This document shows positions 14,301-25,632 of a stretch of 64,000 nt of DNA, one piece after another. Origin of the DNA: Strongyloides papillosus. Its lineage: Eukaryota > Nematoda > Chromadorea > Rhabditida > Strongyloididae. Position 1 is the first letter of the stretch, and every line of letters begins with the position of its first letter. Location of the stretch: the NCBI GenBank assembly GCA_005656395.1, contig SRSI01000079.1, positions 1,116,001-1,180,000 on the forward strand, read 5' to 3'. The notes under the pieces are model-generated. The model had not been told where the DNA came from and did no database searches. It saw only the letters and a list, made by a program, of their open reading frames with translations. Made by a program: the position numbers and the translations under genes.

Positions 14301-14933
14301 CAAGGTTCCTCAACAGGCTTCCAAAATGATAAAGCTAACATCTTCTTTATCATTGATACATCTTCAGCAATACCGGCTTCACAAGATGCATCAATTATGG
14401 CAAACTTCATTGCCACAGCATTAGCTAAATTCTCAATAAATCCAAGCAACATTAATGTAGCATTATCAGCATCTCCTGGTGATAATAATCTTCTATTAAC
14501 ACTACCAACATTTAACACATTTACATCCCTTAAAATGTTATCAACATCAATAAATAACATCTTCTACCCCGTAGATGGACCACAATCATCAGGTCAAAGT
14601 GGATTATCAACAATAATAAGTGAAGGAACCAATCCAAATTTCTTGGCAACAGGATACTCCAACTCACAAATTCCACATTTGATGTTCTACATAACGACAT
14701 CATCAACACCAAATCAGGCCGCCGTAGCAGCAGCCGCCAACGTAAGAACTTCTAAATACTTCCAGGTTATTACTATTTCTTATGGTGGTCAACAATCAAA
14801 CTACAATACATTGAAATCAATGTCTGATTGTACTTATACTCCAGCTGACTTCAATGGTCTTAACAATTTGGCTAATACTCTTTCCAATAACATTCATGCT
14901 GCCAACAGTAATGGAGGTGTTTATAAGTGTTAA
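8340..14933 (+). CDS. Giant secreted EGF/VWA/C-type lectin protein, IRG-7-like (copy 2)
   Basis: Two exons: 8340-8592 and 8641-14933, joined across a 48-bp intron (phase 1), giving 2181 aa. ATG 8340 opens a strong Leu-rich signal peptide ending near GYSQ. The domain order matches the divergent neighbour: EGF-like modules, three degenerate VWA-like domains with EGF pairs between them, a C-type lectin domain at about 1165-1294, a Thr-rich repeat linker at about 1921-1977 and a final VWA from about 1982. Cysteine spacing in the EGF modules is conserved. The final VWA reads DTSSA where the DxSxS metal site is expected, so metal binding may be lost here. The lectin domain keeps its framework Cys but lacks a clear EPN/QPD motif. 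An AATAAA is at 15015-15020. Probably an extracellular immune or barrier protein by analogy with IRG-7; the ligand is unknown. Confidence 0.88.
8593..8640 (+). other. 48-bp intron of IRG-7-like copy 2
   Basis: GTATTG donor and TTTCCAG acceptor. Splicing joins PGYTG to QNCEFPIC, restoring the EGF cysteine pattern seen at the same place without an intron in the divergent paralogue (PGYTGKYCEFPIC). Reading through the intron would hit a TAA at 8628-8630. Confidence 0.88.
14199..14300 (+). repeat. 30-bp coding minisatellite in the Thr-rich linker
   Basis: Three full 30-base units (14199-14228, 14229-14258, 14259-14288) and a partial fourth each encode TTTT followed by six variable residues ending in NP. 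Four Thr per unit make this a mucin-like O-glycosylation candidate between the body of the protein and the terminal VWA domain. Confidence 0.85.
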
Positions 14934-15486
14934 AGATAAGTAGGAGTTATGTTTAAATAATTTTCTAATGAAACTTTATTAGAAAATCCCATATTAAGTA
15001 TACTAAATATATCAAATAAAGTTTTAATAATATTTCATGTGTAATTTTTTTAATATATCCTTTAAATTTCAAGCAAGGATTGAGTTTTCTAAAGAGGAAT
15101 TAAATCTAGGGGATTCTATTTTAGTAAAAATACAAACAAACGCAGGGCAAATATTTGAAAAAAGAATTGTAGCATAAATCAAACAGTGAATTGACTATTT
15201 TGTTTTTATCATTGATAATAAAAAAACATATGATGACAATCAATATATTATCATGAGGTAAGATATATACTTCCTTTTATTCTTGAAATATCCAATCTCC
15301 AACTCCTCTATCCTCCATCATAAAAGTAAATCCTCATACCAATACTCTATATGTTTTATCATTATTTTAACACATACTCTCCAAATAAAAGGTGCATTTT
15401 TGTTATGGATACCTACCTGCTGGAGGCTGATAAAGCCTGTCAGAAATTTTTCTATGTCCCTAAAGTTGATTGAATATATACATTCA

Positions 15487-15496
15487 TGACGTGGCA
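15487..15496 (+). promoter_or_regulatory. UPRE / XBP-1-type element TGACGTGGCA
   Basis: The sequence is a perfect match to the unfolded protein response element core TGACGTGG, bound by XBP1/ATF6-type bZIP factors. It sits 168 bases before the BiP start codon and about 55 bases before a TATA-like box. BiP is the classic UPR target in animals, so function is strongly suggested, though it has not been tested here. Confidence 0.8.
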
Positions 15497-15542
15497 TTGT
15501 TTAACTTTCTAATGACACATGTGCATTAATATCCCTGGATGA

Positions 15543-15550
15543 TATAAAAG
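15543..15550 (+). promoter_or_regulatory. TATA-like box of the BiP gene
   Basis: TATAAAAG stands between the UPRE and the coding start. It would place transcription start near 15570-15580, upstream of the acceptor at 15646. Confidence 0.55.
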
Positions 15551-15636
15551 AATGAGTTATTATTTTGATAGTTATATTTTTTAGCTGGATTACTATTTAA
15601 TTTTTATCTTTAATTTTTAATTTATTAATATTTTCT

Positions 15637-15646
15637 CCTTTTTCAG
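15637..15646 (+). promoter_or_regulatory. Probable spliced-leader (or 5' UTR intron) acceptor of BiP
   Basis: CCTTTTTCAG precedes the ATG by 8 bases, the usual position of a nematode trans-splice acceptor. A short 5' UTR cis-intron is the alternative. Confidence 0.55.
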
Positions 15647-15654
15647 TAACAACA

Positions 15655-17661
15655 ATGAAACTCAGGTCTTCTTTTATCTTTACTGGACTACTATATATAT
15701 TGACTATTGGGTCTGTCTTCAGTGAGGAGGAAACAGAAGCAGGTGAGAAGAAATATGGAACCATTATCGGTATTGACTTGGGAACTACTTACTCATGCGT
15801 TGGTGTTTACAAAAATGGACGTGTTGAGATTATTGCTAACGATCAAGGTAATCGGATTACACCATCATATGTTGCTTTTACCCAAGATTCTGGTGAACGT
15901 CTTATTGGAGATGCCGCTAAAAATCAGCTTACCTCCAATCCAGCTAATACAATCTTTGATGCTAAACGTTTAATTGGGAGGGATTACTCTGATAAATCTG
16001 TTCAAGCTGATATGAAATTGTGGCCATTCAAGGTTGAGAATAAAAATAATAAGCCTAATGTTGTTGTTAAAGTTAAGGAGGGGAAAAAGACTTTTACTCC
16101 AGAGGAGATTTCTGCTATGGTTTTGACGAAGATGAAAGCTATTGCTGAGACTTATCTTGGAAAAGAAGTTAAGCATGCTGTTATTACTGTTCCAGCCTAC
16201 TTCAATGATGCTCAAAGACAAGCTACCAAAGATGCTGGAACTATTGCTGGATTGAATGTTGTCAGAATTATTAACGAGCCAACTGCTGCTGCAATTGCCT
16301 ATGGATTAGATAAGAAGGAGGGTGAAAAGAACATTCTTGTCTTCGATCTTGGAGGTGGTACTTTTGATGTCTCTCTCCTTACCATCGATAATGGAGTATT
16401 CGAGGTATTGGCAACTAATGGAGATACACATTTAGGAGGTGAAGATTTCGATCAACGTGTCATGGAGTATATGATTAAATTGTACAAAAAGAAGACTGGA
16501 AAAGACATTAGAACTGATAACCGTGCAGTTCAAAAACTCCGTCGTGAGGTTGAGAAAGCCAAAAGAACACTTTCTATCCAACACCAAGTTTCTGTCGAAG
16601 TTGAATCTCTTTTTGATGGAGCTGATTTCTCTGAAACTCTTACTCGTTCCAAATTCGAGGAACTTAATATGGATCTCTTCCGTGCCACCATGAAACCAGT
16701 CCAAAAAGTCCTTGATGATGCTGGTTTGAAGAAGGAAGATGTCCATGAGATCGTTCTCGTCGGTGGATCAACTCGTATTCCAAAAGTCCAACAACTTATC
16801 AAGGAATTCTTCAACGGTAAAGAACCATCCAGAGGTATCAATCCAGATGAGGCTGTAGCCTATGGTGCTGCTGTACAAGGTGGTGTCATTTCAGGTGAAG
16901 ATAAAAGTTCAGGAATCGTCCTTCTTGATGTCAATCCACTTACTCTAGGAATTGAAACTGTTGGTGGAGTCATGAGTAAGATTATCCCAAGAAATACCGT
17001 CATCCCAACAAAGAAATCACAAATCTTCTCAACAGCTTCTGATAATCAACCAGCTGTAACTATTAATGTTTATGAGGGTGAACGTCCAATGACTAAAGAT
17101 AACCATAATCTCGGTAACTTTGATTTAACTGGTATCGCACCAGCCCCACGTGGTGTCCCACAAATCGAAGTCACATTCGAAATCGACGTCAATGGTATCC
17201 TTCACGTATCTGCTGAAGACAAGGGAACAGGATCAAAGAATAAGATCACAATCACAAATGACCAAAACAGACTTTCTCCAGAGGACATTGAACGTATGAT
17301 CAATGATGCCGAGAAGTTTGCTGACGAAGATAAGAAGGTAAAGGAGACTGTTGAGGTTCGTGGTGAACTTGAGTCATATGCATATTCATTGAAAAATCAA
17401 ATTGGTGACAAAGATAAACTTGGTGGAAAACTTTCAGAGGAAGATAAAACATCTATTGAAGAGGCTGTCAAAAGAGCTATCGAGTTCCTTGATAGAAATC
17501 AAGATGCCACAATTGATGAGTTGAAACAGGCTAAGAAAGATTTGGAGGAGGTTGCCCAACCAATTGTTAGTAAGTTATACCAACAAGCTGGTGGTGCTGG
17601 AGGTGCTGGAGGTGAAGGTGCTGCCCCAGAGGGTGAGGAAGAACCGAAGGATGAACTCTAG
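15655..17661 (+). CDS. Endoplasmic reticulum HSP70 chaperone BiP/GRP78
   Basis: A single-exon 668-aa protein. The N-terminal ~23 residues form a signal peptide. The HSP70 ATPase domain carries [13 protein letters not shown] near residue 39, the [10 protein letters not shown] phosphate motif and the [13 protein letters not shown] signature. The substrate-binding domain contains the [12 protein letters not shown] stretch, and the helical lid follows. The protein ends in KDEL, the ER retrieval signal, so it acts in the ER lumen, binding unfolded secretory proteins and restraining UPR sensors. Length is normal for BiP. It corresponds to C. elegans hsp-3/hsp-4; which of the two cannot be told. A perfect UPRE core upstream predicts induction by ER stress. 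Near the C-terminus is a short Gly/Ala-rich stretch before the acidic tail. Confidence 0.97.
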   Translation: MKLRSSFIFTGLLYILTIGSVFSEEETEAGEKKYGTIIGIDLGTTYSCVGVYKNGRVEIIANDQGNRITPSYVAFTQDSGERLIGDAAKNQLTSNPANTIFDAKRLIGRDYSDKSVQADMKLWPFKVENKNNKPNVVVKVKEGKKTFTPEEISAMVLTKMKAIAETYLGKEVKHAVITVPAYFNDAQRQATKDAGTIAGLNVVRIINEPTAAAIAYGLDKKEGEKNILVFDLGGGTFDVSLLTIDNGVFEVLATNGDTHLGGEDFDQRVMEYMIKLYKKKTGKDIRTDNRAVQKLRREVEKAKRTLSIQHQVSVEVESLFDGADFSETLTRSKFEELNMDLFRATMKPVQKVLDDAGLKKEDVHEIVLVGGSTRIPKVQQLIKEFFNGKEPSRGINPDEAVAYGAAVQGGVISGEDKSSGIVLLDVNPLTLGIETVGGVMSKIIPRNTVIPTKKSQIFSTASDNQPAVTINVYEGERPMTKDNHNLGNFDLTGIAPAPRGVPQIEVTFEIDVNGILHVSAEDKGTGSKNKITITNDQNRLSPEDIERMINDAEKFADEDKKVKETVEVRGELESYAYSLKNQIGDKDKLGGKLSEEDKTSIEEAVKRAIEFLDRNQDATIDELKQAKKDLEEVAQPIVSKLYQQAGGAGGAGGEGAAPEGEEEPKDEL

Positions 17662-20600
17662 AGTAAATCAAATCAATTGACGGGTTTTGATTCCAATATT
17701 TTTCTTTGTTGTTTTAGTTATTAAAATTTATTGTTATTAAAATTCTTTATTTGAATTTGGTGATTATGGAGATGACGAAAGTTAGATTATTTATTTTTGA
17801 TTTTTTCTTTTAATGTTAAGTGAAGCAAAAAATTTATGCTATCGATAAGTTCTATGGCAATCAAGAGATGTTAATGGTAGATACTTCAAGAGACAAATCT
17901 TGAGAAGACATTAATAATCTATTGATTCTAAATCTAAAGATTACATATTTTGAAATACAATTTTGTATATGTAGATTAATTTCGATGAAGCCAATAAATG
18001 TTTACACTCCAATCGTGTATTTCATATTAGGTAAACACAAGTAATAGAACTATTTTTTTAGCACAAACTTGATGTGGACATTTCTTGTTGATGTATTATC
18101 ATTTAAAGAATCACTAACTACTTAAAAATGTTTTGAATTCTCATTTCAAGTGTTGATAATATGGTTTTCAAGAAGGATTAAAATTAGTAATAGATTCTTG
18201 TACTTTTAACATTAAACAACACTAACAATAAGAGATTAAAAAAATAAGTTTATTTTAAATTTATGATCATTGGTACTTATTGAATATTGATACTGTTATT
18301 AATATATGTGTGGAGAGAAAGTGCGTATTTATAGCAATAAATTGTAAATATTTTTATCGCATTCCAAGATTCGTATAAGTGTTAATAAAAAAAATGAATG
18401 TTTTTTAAAGAAAGTGTAACTTTAGTATGATTAGCTTTATTAATACAATACATAAATATATGAATAAGATATTTTGATTTATAATTCTCATTGAATTTAT
18501 AAAATGAAATTAATATTTAATGAAATTTCATCATAGAGGAGTTGTGTACTGAGAAAATACAGATGAACTAAATGTTTTTCAGAGTTTAATATCAGATGGT
18601 AATTCTTGGATATATTTATAGTGTAAATTTTATAATAACAAGATGAAAACTTATTTTGTTGTTATATAATATCTTAATATTTATATTTATGAGGAAAACA
18701 TTATTTATCAGAAATTTTTAAATCATATACGCAATTGAAAGGATTTACGAAGGTTAATTTTGTAAAGTATTTTTATGACGATGTTTTCCGTAGGAAATTG
18801 ATAACGTTTTTCATTTTATTACATGGAAAACTGAATTCAAAGATATAAAAGAAGGGCATAACTAAAAATGTTAAACATTATCTTAGATCTTTGCAGAGTT
18901 TTAAAAAAAATTGCTTAACAAATATGTTTCCTCCCTTAATGATATCATCATTGCAAAGCTATTAAAAATGATATTTTAATTATGTGAAAACATTTTTGAA
19001 ACACATAATATTTTGAAAATACTAATCTTCTTTTAATTTTTTCTAAATATTCCTCTGTATTTAAAACCTTAATACCATAATATTTAATATTTTTAATAGA
19101 TTCAAACGTTTTTTCTATTAATTCCTAATAAATGTTCAAGGTGAAGTTTTTTAGAATTTTTTTTGCAAGAAAAATCATAGAAAGATTACATTAATCTCTG
19201 AGTAAAATGAAAATATTTCAATAACGAGGAAATTTTATAGTTTTACAAACAGTATTTAAGATGTTAAATTATTTATATCATTAAATAACACGAAGAACGT
19301 GTGTTATTTTGAAAGTTTTCTTCTATGAAATTATTTATTAGGAATTATTTTCTATTTTTTAATATTGTTTTTTTGGTCAATCAAATTTTTATTGTTTTTT
19401 TTATAGAGTAGACTCATTAAGTATTATTTTTAACTAATTTTAGGGAGATTATTAATCTATTATTAAAAAATATTGTTAAGGTATATAAAAAGATCTACTA
19501 TTATTTCTCAAATAGAAGAGATCCATTCATTCTAAAAAAAGGATATTTTAAAACATCGCAACCATAAAAATAGTCATTTGATAACTATAAACAATCCACA
19601 CTGACATTTTAAATAAAATTTTAACTCTTCTTATTTTAATTTCAATACACTATTTGCCCATAAACTAAAAATAATATAAAACAACTTAATGTTTTAAAGA
19701 ATACTAAATTTTTTCATTTACATTTATGCGAGATTTAATGATAATCTACCAAATTGTAAAATATTATAAGAGAGATTATATATATTTGACTATTATGTAA
19801 TATTTTAAATATACTCGATATCAATATTAAAATTTTAAGTAGTCAAATTATATACTATACATTTACTTTTTATCATCCTATACTTCCTTTTATTGAACTA
19901 ATCACAGTCTTTATCTCAAACTGTCACTTTCTGTACCAGGAATGGTGCTTCAATTTGTCAAGTACGTTAACATTAAAAAAAATTCACTGATTAAGATGAC
20001 AAATACATACTTTATCAAAGTTAAAAAGTTTGTGTCATTTAATCACAGTATAGTAATAACTTCCTTTTTTACTAATCTTGGTACTTTATCAAGCCTTGTC
20101 ACATGAAAAAACACATAATATAATTTGCAACATATCTCTGATTAAACATATATTTTTTATCGACTTGAAAAAAAACATTTCAAAACAATGTATAATATGT
20201 TTTTTATTTCTCTAACTTTCGTAATAATTTCAAAACATTGTTTTTGAACGAGGGTAAAAAAATATTCATACAGAGATTTATTTAAGAGACCATAGATAAA
20301 AATTACCCCCCAGAGAGATGTTTATTTGATTATTTTTCATGTGCCTCCTACGAAGAGATAGTATTAATTGTTAGAAAAATATATAAAATTACCTTTACGT
20401 ATTGTTTTCAATAAAACTGTATTTTTGAAATTTTTTCTCTGCATATTATCATTTTTAATATATAGATGTGTACGCAAATTTTTGCTCTGTGAGCAAATGT
20501 ATATTTATCTTAAAATACATGATCTATTTTTAATTAAACTAATATTATGGACCCCCCGATTTTTGCAAGATATGTTAATTAACAGACAATCTAGTTGTAT

Positions 20601-21633
20601 ATAAAATTTTTTGTAGCTGTAATTATGCTGGTAATAAAAAATTTTATTGAATCATCAAGGGAACTTTGTAGATATCTTAAAATTATAGCAAAAAAAACAT
20701 TCCAAAATATGTAGGAAATATTTTATAGAGAGAAAAATGTCAATAAAAACAATTATATTTGATTTATATATTTTTTTATTTTAGCTATTTTTATTTTGAA
20801 ATTGAATTTACTAAAAAATACTTAAATCTTTATTAAAATTTTTAACGTTAGAAGTTCATCAATATTTGCATTTAGGAGATTAATTCTACCTTAGATTTGT
20901 TACTAATTAATTAAAGCATGAAAAAATATAACTTTTTTTCTTGTCAATAAATCTTTTTTTTACTTTATTATGATCAAATTTAGCTTCATTTTATTTATAA
21001 CAAAAGATAGGAGAATAAAATTACTCAAAAAACATATATTTCCATTTATTGCTTTTACATAATTATTCAAAGTTTTATTTTTCTAAAAATAACAAATATG
21101 GGGGATGTGGATTTATTTTTAAGTTGTTTATCTTATGCCATAAATATGCTCTTTTTTTAAAGTGATGTGTAGTCTTTTTTCCTTTTTTATCAATTAGTGA
21201 AAGGAAAAAATTTATTTTTAAAATTTTATCTCTCCTCAAAATAACTGGATATTTAAACATTTTTTTAACCATTACAAATTGATAAAATGTTTACTTTATT
21301 GTAAGAATACATAGTTTTTAAATATTAAATTCAAGAATCTTTGTTTATAATAGATCTTTGATTACAACCAAGTTTTTTATGGTATTTTAATGATTAAACT
21401 TTTTAATTGAATAACTTGAATGAGGTACATCATACTCCAAACGTGTTTACTGATTACTAATGATACATTCTAGACATCTCGAGAATTAGCATAACTTTTT
21501 GATCATACCATCTTATTTGAATTTAATTATTTTGATCTACTCACTAAAATACATAAACATTTACCACCGTACATTCAACTATCTCTTTCTTACATATCCT
21601 AACTAAACATTGGTACTTTTTTTTTAGAAAAGT
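17662..21633. other. 4-kb AT-rich intergenic region
   Basis: Downstream of BiP and upstream of the otubain gene. It is dominated by A/T runs. Short open frames (for example 20368-20604) lack codon bias, splice signals or recognisable motifs and look random. No RNA gene or repeat family recognised. The last bases form the otubain 5' region with a long T tract and acceptor at 21627. Confidence 0.5.
21617..21627 (+). promoter_or_regulatory. Probable spliced-leader acceptor of the otubain gene
   Basis: A run of T followed by AG ends at 21627, six bases before the ATG at 21634. This is a typical nematode trans-splice acceptor position. Confidence 0.5.
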
Positions 21634-22553
21634 ATGTCTGCTGAAAATCAAACACCACCAACCGTTAATGATGTCCCTACTAATAATGAGATGAGTGATG
21701 CTGATAAAACATTACAACAACAATTACAGGAGAATGAACATTTATTGTATGAAAAATCAAGGATATTCTCACTGCAAATCGAAGATGAAGTAAGAAATAA
21801 TCAAGAGTTAATTGGACCCAAGTCTAATATACTAACACTCGTTGAGACTTATGCTCCTGAAACATCACCCGAATACTCTAAGAAGGCAGTTCAATTGTCT
21901 AATATTTATGGACACGTGAGGCGTGTTCGTGGTGATGGTAATTGTTTTTACAGGTAAGATTGCACTTCTTATTTCACTCTTATCAACCTACTTATAGATC
22001 AATCTTAACAGCACTCCTTGAGAAATGTTTAACTGATAAAAGTTTACTAGAACAATTTCAAAAATTAGCCGGAGACTGGAGAGAGAAATTCTTCGCTATG
22101 GGTTTCCCTGAACTGACAACGTCAGACTTTTGTGATAGTATTGATGAGTTACTGAAAAATCTGGAAAATGGTGTTTATGATAACAATTCATTAATGGTAA
22201 CATTGGGTGATGAGAATATTGCCAATTATTATGTAGCATACATGAGAATACTAACATCAGCATTTCTAAGAGAAAACAAAGAACTATACGAAGGTTTCAT
22301 TGAGGGTGGTAGAACAATGGAGGCCTTTTGTTTGGATGAAGTTGAACCTATGTGGAAAGAATGTGATCATATCACTATTATTGCTCTTGTTAATGCTTTA
22401 AAAGTTAACATACGTATTGAATATATGGATCAAAGTCACAGTCCTGAAGGTGGGATTCACTATGACATTTGTGGTAGTGATTCACCTAATACTGAACCAT
22501 TTTTGTTTTTCCTTTACAGACCAGGGCATTATGATATCTTGTATAAAGACTAA
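21634..22553 (+). CDS. Otubain-family deubiquitinase (OTUB1-like)
   Basis: Two exons: 21634-21953 and 21998-22553, joined across a 44-bp intron (GTAAGATT...CTTATAG), giving 291 aa. OTU-family cysteine proteases cleave ubiquitin isopeptide bonds; OTUB1 prefers Lys48 chains and also blocks some E2 enzymes. The catalytic Asp-Gly-Asn-Cys motif sits in GDGNCFYR at the end of exon 1. The catalytic His lies near the C-terminus in RPGHYDILY, a hallmark of otubains. The size fits OTUB1/2. After the catalytic Cys this protein reads RSILTALLE rather than the usual RA-F type continuation. Probably cytosolic/nuclear. It would correspond to C. elegans otub-1. AATAAA occurs at 22585-22590. Confidence 0.93.
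21954..21997 (+). other. 44-bp intron of the otubain gene
   Basis: The intron splits the Arg codon right after the catalytic Cys motif. The join restores RSILTALLEKC and continues to the conserved RPGHYDILY ending. Confidence 0.88.
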
Positions 22554-24152
22554 GTTTCACTAATGTACGAGTTCTTTAATTGATAATAAAAGTTATTTAA
22601 GTGTATATGTTTGTTGTTGTTTTTAACAGTTAATGAGTGTACTTTACTTATGTAATATTTCAGAGAAAAATGATTAACAATCTTCAAGATCTATCCTACT
22701 TCAAGTTCCAAAACAAAGTATCAAATTTTATCTACAATCAATTATATCTAAAGTACAAAAATAACAAACACAAGGACTTTTATACTACAAAGACATTGTA
22801 GATAAAGTTTTATTTTAACAGATAGTTGTCATACACGCAATAAATAATGCATTTTGTTTAACAAAGTTGGGTTTTATTATTTGTATAGTTACATTACATA
22901 AAAAATAACAAAAAATACCCATCATTCATATATTTGATTTAATGTTGTTGTTAAATACGTCCTCTTCCCTCTCTCTTCATCAATAACAAACAGAAGATAC
23001 ATGTATATTTCTATTAAAAATGATTCAATTATCCTTCATTCTCTCTATCTTATCATTTCTATTTATTTGTACTGTCATTGTATAATATCAAGATAGCAAT
23101 TATTTTTTGTTGTTTTTATGTTATATATATTTGTTATAGGAAAGATTTTAAGTCCATATATAATTCATGAAAAATATTATTTTTATCTCACATGACATTT
23201 TTAGCATTCATAATATCACAGTCTTGCAATAATGTATTTTTAATTCAATATATTTAATATTTTTTATATTAAAAAAGTGTTTTAGTTTGAAATGGTTAAA
23301 AAGTGTGTTATAGGCGGATGTTTTAAAGTTAATGGTATATAAAAATTGTTGAAAAAGTTAAACATTAATTTATTATTTTTAAAATGTGACAATATTGCAT
23401 TTTTATTATTTATTGCAAGTAGTTTAATAATTTTGTGGTTTTTATAAGTGTGTTTAATTATTTATTTTTGTTATTTTTATGATATAGTAAAGTAATTATG
23501 TGAAGGTTGTGTTGAAGATTGTGCCCGGAAATAGAGAGATAAATTAGTTGATGGTCTAGAAAATGGAAAATGGCAATTTAAAGATTAAAGTTTAGTGGTG
23601 TATTAGTTACAATGATGTTGTTAACCTCCAATGTATTGTATCTATATATATAGATATCGGCCCAACTCTAATGAGTCCATCTTACTGGCATTTTCATTCA
23701 ATTTACTTAATATACACACACATAAAACGGCACATTTTGTTTTTATGCATTTCATTCTCTTCCTAGACCCTGTCAAGACCTTTACTTATCTTGTTTCGAG
23801 AAGTATTTTTTTTCCCTATGTTAATGTTAAGTATAGATTCAATAAAATTAAACAATGTATTAATATTTATTCATCATTATATTTACGTTCCGGTTTTTTT
23901 TTTAATTTTGCGTATAGAAGTATCAATATTGACAAACTCTAATATTCACATTTTCGAGTTTTCATTTATCATTTAAAGAGTGATTCATATGTTTATTTAT
24001 TAATCGATCCATTACCTAAGAGTTTAACTCATATCTATTTATCATTCCTCGTCTGAGAAATTGAATTTGTAATAACCTACTAGTATCATCGTTTATAATC
24101 ATATAAAAGCTTCATAAAATTAATAAAATGTTCATTTCAGAAACTTTTGAAA
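22554..24152. other. Intergenic region between the otubain and PMP3 genes
   Basis: Contains the otubain 3' flank (AATAAA 22585-22590) and, at its right end, a TTCATTTCAG acceptor finishing at 24140. The remainder is AT-rich with no supported gene; the frame at 23631-23942 looks random. Confidence 0.5.
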
Positions 24153-24369
24153 ATGCCATTAACTTGTTCTGACTGTCCAAAGATCTGTTGCAGTGTTATT
24201 ATTCCAGTAAGTTTAAACAAACCCAAACAATATAATTAACATTTTACAGCCTGTTGGAGTATTCTTCGAAAAGGGGTGCAGTGTCCATTTGGCAATCAAT
24301 ATACTCCTAACCCTCCTGGGATACATACCAGGCCTCATACATGCATGCTTTATCATCGTAAAATATTAA
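24153..24369 (+). CDS. PMP3/UPF0057 small hydrophobic membrane peptide
   Basis: A 57-aa gene in two exons: 24153-24206 and 24250-24369, with a 43-bp intron (GTAAGTTT...TTTTACAG, phase 0). The product starts with a Cys-rich segment (CSDCPKICC). It then runs through two hydrophobic helices containing PVGVFFEKGC and INILLTLLGYIPGLIHA, which are the signature of the PMP3/RCI2/UPF0057 family. These small proteins sit in the plasma membrane and, in yeast and plants, help maintain membrane potential and salt tolerance. C. elegans has several homologues. A TTTCAG acceptor 12 bases before the ATG suggests spliced-leader addition. The length and both helices are normal for the family. Confidence 0.92.
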
Positions 24370-25317
24370 TCTAAATATTTAATCAAAAATAATGCATCAA
24401 GTTTATGTAATCCACATTTTTTATCTAATGGTTTCATGCCTACTTCGTTTCAAATTTGGTTTTTGTAACTATATTTATGTATGGAGGTAACTGTAATTAA
24501 TGTAAAGAAGCTTTTTTATAATTGTATATGGTTATCAATTATTCTCCTCACTTCTTTCAACCACCCGTCCTTGAAGTGATATAATTTTTTAATGTTACTT
24601 TCTCATTGTTCTATATACAATTAAATAAATAATTTTTCAACTAATCATTTTTATTTTTATTATTTTTTGAATGATTTTATCACGCTTCTTTGTACTATGG
24701 AGGGTTGTGTTAAAAGCATTTCTGTGGTATTTAAATTATAACTAGAAGAAATGGTGTTTGTGATTTTTAAGTGTCAAAAATCATGTTATCTTTGAGGAAA
24801 ATTTACTTAATCATGATTCCTTAATATATGATTAATGTGTTTGAAAAATAAATATAGAATGTTAAATAAAAATGATAATATTTTTTTGGAAAATACTTAT
24901 GAATCACCCATTTTTTATTGCTTACTCATTTCAAAATAATAGCGTAATTTTCAAAATACTTAAATTATTTACAAAAGTTATATAATTCTATTCAGTTTCT
25001 AATTTAAAGATATCAGATTTTTGGTTAAATAATTTTTAAGAATAATGAAATAAACTAATATTTATTCTTTATTTTATGGGTAAAAAAAGGCATATGATTA
25101 ATGGCGAATGAAATGAATTTATAATTCTTTTAAATGTGAAAAAAGAACTCTTTCTTTCAAGTTTTGAAAGTATTTTTACGATAAATATTGAGAAGATAAT
25201 GGAGAATGGTATTCGATGAAATTTGATCATTAAACTATAACAATAGACGAGTTTTATAGCATTATTATACTTGATATTTTATTTTTATATTCCCAATTCA
25301 CCATTACCGATAAAGAT
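24370..25317. other. Intergenic region downstream of the PMP3 gene
   Basis: AT-rich with no recognisable gene, repeat or RNA. An ATTAAATAAATAA stretch near 24620 could serve as the PMP3 polyadenylation signal. Confidence 0.45.
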
Positions 25318-25632
25318 ATGTTTTTTCTAAAAAAAATGAACACCATTCATTTACTTGATCAAAACATATTTACACCAGAACACAATTCATATGAAAAGTA
25401 CAAAACTCTAAAACCCCATCAAAGTACATATTTCAAAATTTTCCATGGTAGATTAAAAAGGATTATATCCTTCATCATTTTGTTTCCGATTTTAATTATT
25501 AATACCGTGTCCTTTATCCTTAAAACTATCAGGTCAATTAAAAGTTTTGAAATACCTTTTACTACATTTTTATGTTCAAAAGATTCTCAAGATTATGAGG
25601 GCATATTTTTAATGGATGATAGAATTTATTAA
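25318..25632 (+). CDS. Possible small single-pass membrane protein, unknown
   Basis: An uninterrupted 104-codon frame from ATG 25318 (a second ATG is at codon 7). Unlike the surrounding random frames, its composition is protein-like: a charged/polar N-terminal half (HLLDQNIFTPEHNSYEKYK), one hydrophobic helix of about 20 residues (IISFIILFPILIINTVSFIL) flanked by basic residues, and a polar acidic C-terminus. I do not recognise a family. No clear splice acceptor precedes it. A chance frame or an isolated exon remains possible. Confidence 0.4.
   Translation: MFFLKKMNTIHLLDQNIFTPEHNSYEKYKTLKPHQSTYFKIFHGRLKRIISFIILFPILIINTVSFILKTIRSIKSFEIPFTTFLCSKDSQDYEGIFLMDDRIY

Larger units (their letters stand above)
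14934..15654. other. Intergenic region with the BiP promoter
   Basis: The first ~100 bases are the 3' flank of the IRG-7-like gene (AATAAA at 15015-15020). The right half holds the BiP promoter elements listed separately: UPRE core at 15487, TATA-like box at 15543 and a splice acceptor at 15646. No coding potential seen. Confidence 0.65.
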
